Origin: Gammaproteobacteria bacterium | GTDB lineage: Bacteria > Pseudomonadota > Gammaproteobacteria > Enterobacterales > Permianibacteraceae | NCBI GenBank assembly: GCA_016182845.1 | Contig: JACPFT010000011.1 | Span: forward strand, 84,292-148,291 | Length of the DNA stretch: 64,000 nucleotides | Reading direction: 5' to 3' | Part shown: piece by piece, positions 38,001 through 46,209 of the stretch | How the letters are laid out: each line of letters starts with the position of its first letter | Numbering within the stretch: position 1 is the stretch's first letter | Made by a program: the position numbers and the translations under genes | The notes under the pieces: model-generated | Database searches by the model: none | What the model was told of the DNA's origin: nothing | The model's input: the letters and a program-made list of their open reading frames with translations, nothing else

Positions 38001-38978
38001 ATGACAAGAAATGGCACTATTGGCTCAATTGCATTGGCAATTTCGGTTGCTGCGATGGCTGAAGAACCAACGCTCATCGACCCAAGAACTCGTGACGAGG
38101 ACATTACGGGAACAACTGTATCTGTGCAAGTCGCAACGGATGGGCAAAACTATGAATACCAATACGCCATCACAGCGCCCGACTCCAACACCTCAAAAGT
38201 CACCGCGTTGTTCATTGACATTTCTTGCCAAGAGCAACTTGCTGGAGCGATCCCTCTCGACACGCCAGGCCATGTGCTAGGCAGCTTTGGCTCAAAATCT
38301 GCTGACGGCAAACACGTCCCTCTCATCGTGGAATCAGACTCTGGCTCATCGGTTTCGTGGGGCATAACCCGGGACAATAGAGCGTATTGGGCTTTATTGC
38401 TTTCTCGCGGCGGAACCTCAACGGTCACCATAAAAAGCCCACACGCACCGTCGCTACGGCAGTTCGTCCTCGAACCAGACGTCGATACCAACCATGACCA
38501 ATATGACTATAGCGGCGTGACCGAAGACGACCCGACCGTGCCCTGGCTGGACGATTGGCGGGTAACGGGCAGCATCAAGGCCCCCGCCTGCCCCGGCGAA
38601 GAACCGCCTCCCGAGGAAACGCCCCGCTTCGACGGCACGGCCATGCCGGAGGAATCCGCCGCAATCAATCGATTGCTCAGCTATGAAGCGCCGTTGCGAG
38701 ATCGCTTTCAATTGCCGGCGGATGCCGCTGGCTACACGCTGACCCTGCGCTACGGTGAAGTCATCGACCCGGCCAGTTTCTCCGTCGAACCGAATAACGA
38801 GAAGCTGCGCCGCCTGTTCCATCCCGCGCCAGGCACCCAGGAAACGGTGCAGATCCCCGTTTCGGAAGGCAAGAACAAGCTCAAGCTGGAAATCCGCGCC
38901 AAGAATCCCGGCCCAGGCGTCGGCAAGGATATCGACTGGTTCGAGGCGCGCACGCCGAAGCGCCAGGCCGCGAAATAA
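38001..38978 (+). CDS. Unknown secreted protein, partner of the LAS-like gene
   Basis: A 325-residue protein whose family I do not recognise. It begins MTRNGTIGSIALAISVAAMA, a plausible signal peptide; ATG 38001 has GGAG at a suitable distance, while ATG 37989 overlaps the preceding stop. Residues 30-165 form a beta-rich region (VSVQVATDGQNYEYQYAITA). A Pro/Glu linker follows (CPGEEPPPEETPRFDG), then a second beta domain (AAGYTLTLRYGEVIDPASFS) and a Lys-rich end. The 5' half is markedly lower in GC than the 3' half. Probably co-transcribed with the preceding gene. Confidence 0.6.
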   Translation: MTRNGTIGSIALAISVAAMAEEPTLIDPRTRDEDITGTTVSVQVATDGQNYEYQYAITAPDSNTSKVTALFIDISCQEQLAGAIPLDTPGHVLGSFGSKSADGKHVPLIVESDSGSSVSWGITRDNRAYWALLLSRGGTSTVTIKSPHAPSLRQFVLEPDVDTNHDQYDYSGVTEDDPTVPWLDDWRVTGSIKAPACPGEEPPPEETPRFDGTAMPEESAAINRLLSYEAPLRDRFQLPADAAGYTLTLRYGEVIDPASFSVEPNNEKLRRLFHPAPGTQETVQIPVSEGKNKLKLEIRAKNPGPGVGKDIDWFEARTPKRQAAK

Positions 38979-39034
38979 GGGACCCGTTCAGGGGCCCAAG
39001 CGGATGGCGGCTCCAGGCCCGGAAAAAATCGGAT

Positions 39035-40195
39035 TCACAGCCCCTCCCGCAGGGCCACGGCCAGGGCGTAGAGCATCCAGGCCTCGGTCCAGCGCACATA
39101 GGGAATGCGGTTGGTGAAATATTTTTCCCGCTGATAATAGAACAGGCCGCTTCCGGCATCGCGCATATTCGCGCAGGACCAGTCCAGGACGCGCCGGGCC
39201 AGTGCCCGGTCCCCGTCGCTGCCGCCGACCCGAACCAGGGTCAGGACCGCCTGGGCCGTGCAATGCATGTCGATGGGATAGACCCCGGCGTTGTAATACT
39301 TGGGCGTGCCATCGGCCAGGAAGAAATTATCCCGGTAATACGCCAAGCCCGAGGCGATGGCGGCGGACACCGATTCGTCCCCGGTCCATTGCCGGTAGCG
39401 GTGCAGGGCTTCCAGGTTGAAACCGGTGTGAAAGGAATCCACGAAGGCATGGTGCCCGCGCTTGCCATAGGGCCAGGATCCGTCCGGTTCCTGGGCGCGC
39501 AGCGAGGTCTCGACGGCGCGGCGCGCGCGCTCGGCATATTCCGGCTCATCGCACAGCGACGCTCCCAGGCCGGCCAGAGCCGCGCCCCACAGACTGGCGT
39601 TGTGCACCAGGGCCGGTTCACCCGGAATATAGCGGAAATACGGCCCGGCCTCGCCTTCGGCGTACATGCGCTCGGCGATGAACTCGCAGGCCTGGCGCAG
39701 CGCCTTGGCGAAATCCTCGCGGCCGGTCAGCTCGGCCAGGGCCTTGAGGCTTAAACCGACATAGACGGTGGTGATGATATTGGGCTTGCCCGTGGGCACA
39801 TGAAATGCGCGCGCCTGCCAATCGAAATGGTAGCCCCAGGCCGCCTCGCCCCAGAGCCTAGGCTCGCAGCGTTGGCCGAGCAGCCACTCGCCCAAGGCCA
39901 CCGCCTCGTCGCGACAGCGGGTTTGGCCGGTGCGGGCGAAATCTTCCAAAAGAGCCAGGATAAACAGCGCTATGCCTTTCGGATTGCGCGCCTTGGGCAC
40001 GCCGGTCAGCGGCCGGAAATTGATCGGCGACCGCTTGAACAGCTGGATCCAGGCAAGCCGCGCCAGGGGGAAGCGAGCGAGGCCCAGGGCCCGGAACAGC
40101 CGGCTGTTCAGGCCGTCGAAGGGATCCCAGCCGGCATAACCGTCCTTTTGCACGGCAGCAAGCAGATGGTCGTGAGCGAGAAGAAAATCAGACAT
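39035..40195 (-). CDS. Alpha/alpha-toroid protein of the exopolysaccharide locus
   Basis: A 386-residue protein rich in paired helices with repeated aromatic motifs: WGYHFDWQARAFHVPTGKPN, ALVHNASLWGAALAGLG, PDGSWPYGKRGHHAFVDSFH, KYYNAGVYPIDMHCTAQAVL and YVRWTEAWMLYALAVAL. This is the pattern of (alpha/alpha)6 or terpenoid-cyclase-type barrels found in glycoside hydrolases and related proteins. No signal peptide. It is the distal gene of a run starting with the bi-domain oxidoreductase, from which it is separated by a long inverted repeat. A role in processing uronate-type sugars or glycans is inference from position. Confidence 0.7.
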   Translation of the reverse strand: MSDFLLAHDHLLAAVQKDGYAGWDPFDGLNSRLFRALGLARFPLARLAWIQLFKRSPINFRPLTGVPKARNPKGIALFILALLEDFARTGQTRCRDEAVALGEWLLGQRCEPRLWGEAAWGYHFDWQARAFHVPTGKPNIITTVYVGLSLKALAELTGREDFAKALRQACEFIAERMYAEGEAGPYFRYIPGEPALVHNASLWGAALAGLGASLCDEPEYAERARRAVETSLRAQEPDGSWPYGKRGHHAFVDSFHTGFNLEALHRYRQWTGDESVSAAIASGLAYYRDNFFLADGTPKYYNAGVYPIDMHCTAQAVLTLVRVGGSDGDRALARRVLDWSCANMRDAGSGLFYYQREKYFTNRIPYVRWTEAWMLYALAVALREGL

Positions 40196-40201
40196 GAGGA
40201 A

Positions 40202-40312
40202 TAACCGCCAAGAACGCCAAGAACACCAAGAAAAGCCAAGGGGAACGACTCAACGACCTTATCGAAGGACGGTCTTTCTCAAACTTGGCGTTCTTGGTGT
40301 TCTTGGCGGTTA
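40202..40312. repeat. Inverted repeat built of CCAAGAAC units
   Basis: Left arm TAACCGCCAAGAACGCC onward (40202-40230) and right arm (40284-40312, read as its complement) share 27 of 29 positions, enclosing a 53-base non-coding loop. Each arm is itself a short tandem of CCAAGAACN. It fills the space between two minus-strand genes. Confidence 0.85.
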
Positions 40313-40320
40313 ATAGTTCT

Positions 40321-42525
40321 TCAACAGGCGATACCGTCCTGCTCCAGGGCATCACCGCGCAGCGCGTCCACGGACACCGGAACCGGCGCGCCTATCATCA
40401 TGGACTCCACGGCGGCGATCGTCGCCAGGGAGGTCAGGGCGATGTCCTCGTAGGCCACCAGGGGCTTGCCGGATTTCAGGCCGTCGACGAAGCCGCGCAA
40501 CATGGCCTTCTGGCCCTTGTCCTGGACGCCGCCCTTCTTCTCTTCCACGCCGGTGTCGCCGGTATAGAAGGTGACGCTCTTGAAATCGTCGAGCACGGCG
40601 CCGCGTCCGCCGCCGAACACTTCCACATACTCCTTGGCCTGCGCCTTGGAACCATCCGCCACGTAGCTGATATTGGCCACCGAACCGTTGTCGAATTGCA
40701 GGCTGATGCACACATTGTCGTTGAGCATGGGCGATTTATTGGCCTTGGCGGCGCCGACCGCGTAAACCGAGACCGGCTTGGCGCGGGCCAGGGCCGCGGC
40801 CAGATCGATGAAATGGCAACCCTCGCCGATCAAACGGCCGCCGCCCTGGGACGGATCCTGAATCCAGTGGTCCTCGGGGATCGCGCCGGCATTGACGCGG
40901 ATATTGATGACGAGCGGCGATTGTACATTCTGGAAATGCTTGAGCACCTCCTGGGTCAGGGGCGCGAAACGGCGATTGAAACCGATCAAGACCTGCTTGT
41001 TGCCGGCGGCGAGGAAGGCGGCGTGCACCTGCTGCAATTCCGGAACCGACAAGCCCAGGGGCTTTTCCACATAGGCATGCTTGCCGGCGCGCAGGGCCTC
41101 GGCCACGGCGGAGGCATGGCTGTCGTGGCGGGTGGTGACGAAGACCACGTCGGTGTCGTCTTTGAGCATCTCGGCATAATCGCCGGCGCAGAAGGAAAAA
41201 CCGAACTGCTTGGCCACGCCCTGGGCCGTGCGGCCGCTGGACGTCACCAGGCCGCGCAGCTCCACGTCGTCGAGGCCCTTCAAGGCCGGCAGCAGGGTCG
41301 CCGTGGTGTAATTGCCGGCGCCCATAAAGGACAGGCCCAGCTTGGCCTTGTTGATGGGCGCGGAGGCGGTGGGAATACGCGAGCCACCGGCGCCGGCCAA
41401 CCTGGCTTCGGCATAGCGCAGCACGATGCCAAGATAGGGTTCGCGACGCTCGCCTTCCAGCAGGCCATAAGCCTCGGCGGCCTGATCCAGGGAGAAGCGA
41501 TGGGTGATCAGGCGCTGCAGATCGAGTTTTTTCTGGGCGACGAGCTGCAGGAAGGTCTGCATATTGCGCTGCTCGGTGAAGCGCACATAGGCGAGCGGAT
41601 AATCCGACCCGCCCTCCTCGTAGGACGGATCGTAGCGTCCCGGCCCATAGGAGCAGGAAATCATCACGTTGATTTCCTTCTTGAAATAGGGTTCGCGGGG
41701 AATGTCCATGCGCACGGCACCGACCACGATGACGCGGCCCTTCTTGCGGCAGGCCTCGCCCGAGAGCTCGATGGGCTGGTTGGAGGAAGTCCCGGCGGTG
41801 ATGATCACGCCGTCCACGCCATGCCCTTCGGTTAGGGCCAGGCAGGTGGCGGCGATGTCGGTACCGGGATGTAGGCCCACGGCGCCGAATTCTTCGGCCA
41901 GCTTGACCATGTCGGGATTGAGATCGGTGCCGAACACCTCGCAGCCGTTGGCGCGCAGGAGCTGCACGGCGATCTGGCCCCGCAGCCCCAGGCCCACGAC
42001 CAGGAAACGCTCGCCGAGTTTCGGCTCGGCCAGGCGCACGCCCTGCAAGGCGATGGAACCCAGGGTGGTGAAGGCCGCCTCTTCGTCGCTGACGCCTTGC
42101 GGAATCTTCACGACGAGATTCTTGGGCACGGCGACGAATTCGGCATGGTTGGCATAGCCGGCGCCGCCGCAGGCGACGCGGTCGCCGACCTGCACGCCCT
42201 TCACCAGACCGCCCACGGCCACCACTTCGCCGGCCGAGGAATAACCCAGGGGGCTAGGCGCATCCAGGCGCGTGTTGACGGTCTGCAGGGTCTTTGACAG
42301 GCCCTCGGTCTTGAGCTTCTTGATCACCTGTCTAACCAGGTCCGGACGGGCAAGGGCCTTCTGGATCAGGTTCTTCTTACCCATGTCCACCTTGGTTTTC
42401 TCGGTGCCGGCGCTGATCACGGAGGCCGTGTTACGCACCAGGACCCAGGCGTCCTGCAAGGCCGGGACCGGCACGTCCTCGACGTTGATCTCACCGGTGC
42501 GCAGGGTCTGGACGATCTGTTTCAT
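40321..42525 (-). CDS. Bi-domain oxidoreductase: MDR dehydrogenase fused to Gfo/Idh/MocA
   Basis: A 734-residue fusion. Residues 1-375 are a medium-chain, alcohol-dehydrogenase-like domain (VISAGTEKTKVDMGKK, GYSSAGEVVAVGGLVKGVQVGD, cofactor-binding FLVVGLGLRGQIAVQLLRANG). Residues about 390-734 are a Gfo/Idh/MocA oxidoreductase (LGLSFMGAGNYTTATLLPAL as the dinucleotide loop; YVEKPLGLSVPE with the EKP motif; GRLIGEGCHFIDLAAAL). This fusion is recurrent in surface-polysaccharide clusters, often beside heparinase-like proteins, and probably oxidises or epimerises a nucleotide sugar. ATG 42525; 36 bp downstream of the CapK-like gene. Confidence 0.88.
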   Translation of the reverse strand: MKQIVQTLRTGEINVEDVPVPALQDAWVLVRNTASVISAGTEKTKVDMGKKNLIQKALARPDLVRQVIKKLKTEGLSKTLQTVNTRLDAPSPLGYSSAGEVVAVGGLVKGVQVGDRVACGGAGYANHAEFVAVPKNLVVKIPQGVSDEEAAFTTLGSIALQGVRLAEPKLGERFLVVGLGLRGQIAVQLLRANGCEVFGTDLNPDMVKLAEEFGAVGLHPGTDIAATCLALTEGHGVDGVIITAGTSSNQPIELSGEACRKKGRVIVVGAVRMDIPREPYFKKEINVMISCSYGPGRYDPSYEEGGSDYPLAYVRFTEQRNMQTFLQLVAQKKLDLQRLITHRFSLDQAAEAYGLLEGERREPYLGIVLRYAEARLAGAGGSRIPTASAPINKAKLGLSFMGAGNYTTATLLPALKGLDDVELRGLVTSSGRTAQGVAKQFGFSFCAGDYAEMLKDDTDVVFVTTRHDSHASAVAEALRAGKHAYVEKPLGLSVPELQQVHAAFLAAGNKQVLIGFNRRFAPLTQEVLKHFQNVQSPLVINIRVNAGAIPEDHWIQDPSQGGGRLIGEGCHFIDLAAALARAKPVSVYAVGAAKANKSPMLNDNVCISLQFDNGSVANISYVADGSKAQAKEYVEVFGGGRGAVLDDFKSVTFYTGDTGVEEKKGGVQDKGQKAMLRGFVDGLKSGKPLVAYEDIALTSLATIAAVESMMIGAPVPVSVDALRGDALEQDGIAC

Positions 42526-42561
42526 GCTGGCTTTCCTTGGGCCGCTCGCGGGGGAACGGCA

Positions 42562-43776
42562 TTAACTCAATGCATTAATGTAGTAACGGTGTTTGCCGGC
42601 GGCGGTCTTGGCGATGGCCGGCGGGTAATCGAAGTCCAGGGCCACCACGGCGAAACGCTCGGCGAGAAACGGCTCGAGCCAGGCGCGCTCCGCGGGGTCC
42701 TTGAGCACGGCGCGCACGATGAGGCGGCCGGCCTGGACTTGCTCGAACTGGATGGCGGAAAGTATATCCCAGAAGCGGTTGTGGATTCCGAAGAGGTAGG
42801 GGCCGAAGGCCCGGCGCCGGCCCTCGGCGTCGACGAAGAACTCCTGGGAGCGGCCCTCGATGGCGTCCACGCGAGCGAAGGGCTGGCGGCAGGTTTTCGA
42901 GGAGAGCCGCGCCCTGTCGCCGGTGTCGTAGCGCAGGAACTGCGTGCCGATGGCGTTGAAGGAGCTGGCCACGATGCGCGCCGTGCCCGGCTCGCCCTGC
43001 CCTTCGCCCTCCTCCGGCACGAACTCCGTGTAGCCGTAGGTCGGGTAGAAGTGGAAGCCCTGGCAGTCGCGGCAGTAACGGGCCAGGCTCGCATACTCGC
43101 TATGCCCGTACCAATGGGCGACGGGAAGGCCGAACTCCCGCTCGAAGCGTTCCATCTGACCCGGCGGGAAACCTTCCGAGCCGGCCATGATGCCGAGTAT
43201 GGGCAGGGCGCGGAATTCCGCCTCGCCCAGGAGCTCGATAAAGGAGAACAGGGAGCTGGGGTAGACGTGCAGGAAGAAGGGCTTCATGCCGCGCAGGAAT
43301 TTCAATACCTCGCCGCGCGTGGCGTCGGTGAAGTGCGCGGGCGAAATGCTCCAAGCATTCTCCAGGCGGTTATAGGCGATCAGCCGCTCGCCGATATTGC
43401 CGCGAAACACCACGCGATTGTCGAAGGGCCGGTAATCCACGTCGGCCCAGATATCGAAGATATAGGCGCGCTCTTTCTGCCGGCGAATAAAACGATCCAT
43501 CTGGAACGCGAAGGGCGTGCCGGTGGTGCCTCCGGTCCGGATCGTCGTCACCAGACCCGGTAGGCACAGGCGGTTATAGCGCTCCTGGTGTTCCCGGTAG
43601 TGGGCCTTGTCGCGGATCTCCGCGCCGTAACGGGCCAGCAACGGCTCCATGCGCGCCTCCTGGTACTCGGAAATCATCCGCTCGTCCCAGGATTTGGCGG
43701 CGCGGATCAGGGCGCGGTGATGGAAATAGGCCGGCCCCATCAGCCATTGCCGAGCATGGCGGCCCAGGCGACTCAT
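42562..43776 (-). CDS. CapK/PaaK-like adenylate-forming protein
   Basis: A 404-residue member of the phenylacetate-CoA-ligase-like CapK group: TIRTGGTTGTPFAFQMD is the P-loop-like motif, GIMAGSEGFPPGQ and HWYGHSEYASLARYC form the central part, and LRYDTGDRARL the adenylation motif with Asp. CapK-like proteins occur in capsule loci and may activate a carboxylate for glycan decoration. Start at ATG 43776 (MSRLGRHARQWL), with GGGAGAGGGG just upstream, part of the same dispersed repeat found before hisC. The upstream 24 in-frame residues are repeat-encoded and unlikely to be protein. Confidence 0.85.
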   Translation of the reverse strand: MSRLGRHARQWLMGPAYFHHRALIRAAKSWDERMISEYQEARMEPLLARYGAEIRDKAHYREHQERYNRLCLPGLVTTIRTGGTTGTPFAFQMDRFIRRQKERAYIFDIWADVDYRPFDNRVVFRGNIGERLIAYNRLENAWSISPAHFTDATRGEVLKFLRGMKPFFLHVYPSSLFSFIELLGEAEFRALPILGIMAGSEGFPPGQMERFEREFGLPVAHWYGHSEYASLARYCRDCQGFHFYPTYGYTEFVPEEGEGQGEPGTARIVASSFNAIGTQFLRYDTGDRARLSSKTCRQPFARVDAIEGRSQEFFVDAEGRRRAFGPYLFGIHNRFWDILSAIQFEQVQAGRLIVRAVLKDPAERAWLEPFLAERFAVVALDFDYPPAIAKTAAGKHRYYINALS

Positions 43777-43930
43777 AATCCCCTCTCCCGGCGCTGCGCG
43801 CCACCCGCCCAGGGCCTCGGCAGAGCTCGGCCCGTTCGCACGGCGCACATGCCGCAGGGCATGTGCTGAATTCCGTGCTCACCCCCCGCAGGGGGGAGAG
43901 GGGAGTAGGCTGAACGCCGCTGCGCGCCGT
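43777..43930. repeat. CCCTCTCCC/GGGAGAGGG repeat region upstream of capK-like gene
   Basis: CCCCTCTCCCGGCGCTGCGCG (43780-43800) at one end and GGGGGGAGAGGGGA near 43893-43906 at the other form inverted ends of a 154-bp gene-free block. The first part is near-identical to the segment at the hisD-hisC junction. An internal GCACATGCCGCAGGGCATGTGC hairpin lies at about 43846-43867. Confidence 0.72.
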
Positions 43931-45043
43931 TCATACTCTGTCCTCCAGCACGCGGTTCAGGCAGTCGATATAACCCTGCTCGAAGGCTTCCAGGGTGTAT
44001 TTTTCCCGGTACAGGCCCAAGGCATTGTCCGCGAGTTTTTGGCGCAAGACCGGATCGCTAATCAAGGTATCCAGAGCATCGGCAAGCTCGGTGACGGATT
44101 GCTGGTGCACCAGCAGGCCCGTCTGCCCGTCCGTCACCATGTCCGGGATGGCGCCCTCGAAGGTGGACACGATGGCCAGGCCGCAGCTCATGGCCTCCAG
44201 GATGGCGAGGGGGAAACACTCGTTGCGGAAATACGTGGGCAGGACGAAGACATCGGCGCCGTTCAGGAGCTTTTTCTTGTCCTCACCGTATTGCGGCCCC
44301 AGATAGGCGACCCTGTCGGTCAGCTTTTCCCGCTCCAGGTATTCCAGGAAATCGATCTTGAATTGGGGGTCCGTGCCCCAGTTGCCGGCGAAGGCGACGG
44401 AAAACGCCAGGCCGCGATCGCGCAGGAGCTTGGCCGCCTCGAGCAGGACGCGGGCGCCCTTGGTTGGCACCATATTGGACAGGTAGACGATCCGTGGCAG
44501 CGCGGATTTTTCCGTGGCCGAGGCCTGGCTGGGCACGCCATTCCCCAGGAATTGCACGCGCGTCCTCGGCACCAGCGCCTCGATGTCCTGGTAGAGCACG
44601 GGCGCGAGATGGATCACGCTAGCGCCCTCGAATACCGCGCGGTACAGCTTGGTCTTCCAGCCGCCCTTGGCGTACTCGGCGGCGATGCCCTTGCCGTGCA
44701 GATGATAGACCCGCTTGCGGCCGAAGGCCTTGGCCATCAGGGCGAACAGGGCATCCTTGACGAAGGCCGCGCCATGGGGCGAGAGCGTGAGGTAGACGAG
44801 ATCGTGTTTTCGCCCGCTCATGGCGCGGAACACCCGCCACAGCAGCCCGAGGAATTTCAGGTATTTCCTGAGGCTGCCCTTGCCGATGTCGCTAATGGCC
44901 TCGGCCGTGGAAATATTCACCGCTTCCACATCGAAGGCGGCCCGCACCGCCGCGCTGTCGGCGATGGCCTTGTTCATCACCGAGGCGCCGTGCACCGGCG
45001 GCGGCAGCTGGGCCAGCATCAGCACCGAGGGTTTCTTGTTCAT
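43931..45043 (-). CDS. Glycosyltransferase family 4 (exopolysaccharide)
   Basis: A 370-residue retaining GT-B enzyme. N-terminal acceptor domain opening VLMLAQLPPPVHGASVMNK; C-terminal nucleotide-sugar domain with VYLSNMVPTKGARVLLEAA, VAFAGNWG, VFVLPTYFRNECFPLAILEAMSCGLAIVS (the E-X7-E region) and GAIPDMV. Predicted to act on the cytoplasmic face on a lipid-linked repeat unit. ATG 45043 overlaps the TGA of the preceding glycosyltransferase in an ATGA, so the two are translationally coupled. Confidence 0.9.
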   Translation of the reverse strand: MNKKPSVLMLAQLPPPVHGASVMNKAIADSAAVRAAFDVEAVNISTAEAISDIGKGSLRKYLKFLGLLWRVFRAMSGRKHDLVYLTLSPHGAAFVKDALFALMAKAFGRKRVYHLHGKGIAAEYAKGGWKTKLYRAVFEGASVIHLAPVLYQDIEALVPRTRVQFLGNGVPSQASATEKSALPRIVYLSNMVPTKGARVLLEAAKLLRDRGLAFSVAFAGNWGTDPQFKIDFLEYLEREKLTDRVAYLGPQYGEDKKKLLNGADVFVLPTYFRNECFPLAILEAMSCGLAIVSTFEGAIPDMVTDGQTGLLVHQQSVTELADALDTLISDPVLRQKLADNALGLYREKYTLEAFEQGYIDCLNRVLEDRV

Positions 45044-46209
45044 TTTTCGTTCTCAGCCAATAACTGGCGATAAATCCTGTCCATCGCGCCCAAATAGCCA
45101 TCCTCCGCCTCGGCGGCATCGAAGCGGCGTATGCCCTCGATAGCCTGGGCACGCCGCCCGGGCAGGCAAAACGCCAAGATTTCCCGGCGCAGGGCCTCGG
45201 CGTCGCGGATGGGCACGACCGCGCCGCAGCCGTAACGGGCGATTTCCCCGGCGCAGCCGGTGTTCTCGCTGACGATGGCCGGAACCCCGCGCATCAGGCC
45301 CTCTATCACCGCCAGGGAATAGGCATCGGACAGCGACGGCATGACCAGAAGATCATAGCCGGGCAGGCGCTTCAGCACCTCGGTATGGGTCATGCCGCCC
45401 AGCCAGCGGATATTGCCGATGTCGCGCAGACCGGAATAGGCGGCGGCATGCTCGGTCTGCACCGGGCCGATGATGTCCAACTCCACCTGGGAGGCCAGCG
45501 GCCGCACGGCCTCGGCGAGATAATGCACGCCCTTTTCCAGGCAGACGCGCCCCAGATACGCCACGCGCAGGCGGGCATGCGTTTTTACCGTCAACAAGTC
45601 CGAAAATGCCCGCTGGCCCATGAAGCCATAGGGTGCCAGATGCCAGCGCACGTGCGGATAGTCCCGCTCATAGCTGCGCCGGATGAATTCCGAGGGCACG
45701 ACCACGTCCCGCTCGTGGGCGAGGAAGGCGTTCTGATCGATGCGGGTGTTGAGCGGCGCGAAGGGAATGCCGAAGCGGCGGTATTCGTCCTCGACGATGG
45801 CGTTGACGAAGACCGGGTTGGCTTCGTAGATCTCCGCCAGGGAGGCAAATCCGTAACGCCGCTTCTTGCGCCACACGGATTCCTGGCAGTACATGGGCCA
45901 GTAATGCACCAGCCTGGCGGCCGAGAGATCGATACGCCCGTAGCAATATTCGGCGAGCCGGCGCTCGGCCTCGCGCCAGTTGAAACTCAGGAATTTTCGC
46001 GCCAGGTTCAGCCCCAGCTTGGCCAGGGTCAGGCCCAGCAGGGTGTCGACTTCCGGCGCGACCTGCTTGCGGCTGGGGAAAACACGGGCAAGGAGCGAGC
46101 CCCGGCGCAGGGCGTGAAACACGTGCAGGCGCAGGTCCCGCCGCGCTTTCAGGCCCTCGTAGAGAAACAGGGCATGATCGGGCCGGGCCAGCAGTTCGAC
46201 CTCGGCCAT
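45040..46209 (-). CDS. Glycosyltransferase family 4 (exopolysaccharide)
   Basis: A 389-residue GT-B enzyme. The N-terminal domain contains ANPVFVNAIVEDEYRRFG and DVVVPSEFIRRSYE. The C-terminal donor domain has RVAYLGRVCLEKGVHYLAEA, VELDIIGPVQ, RWLGGMTHTEVLKRLPG, LLVMPSLSDAYSLAVIEGLM (E-X7-E region) and IVSENTGCAGEI. ATG 46209 directly adjoins the stop of the previous gene at 46210, and its own stop overlaps the next start, so it is in a tight operon. Confidence 0.9.
   Translation of the reverse strand: MAEVELLARPDHALFLYEGLKARRDLRLHVFHALRRGSLLARVFPSRKQVAPEVDTLLGLTLAKLGLNLARKFLSFNWREAERRLAEYCYGRIDLSAARLVHYWPMYCQESVWRKKRRYGFASLAEIYEANPVFVNAIVEDEYRRFGIPFAPLNTRIDQNAFLAHERDVVVPSEFIRRSYERDYPHVRWHLAPYGFMGQRAFSDLLTVKTHARLRVAYLGRVCLEKGVHYLAEAVRPLASQVELDIIGPVQTEHAAAYSGLRDIGNIRWLGGMTHTEVLKRLPGYDLLVMPSLSDAYSLAVIEGLMRGVPAIVSENTGCAGEIARYGCGAVVPIRDAEALRREILAFCLPGRRAQAIEGIRRFDAAEAEDGYLGAMDRIYRQLLAENEK

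Noticed and set aside
43777..43848. N-terminal extension of the CapK-like protein
   Set aside because: The 24 extra residues are encoded by a dispersed repeat, and a good ribosome-binding site precedes ATG 43776.
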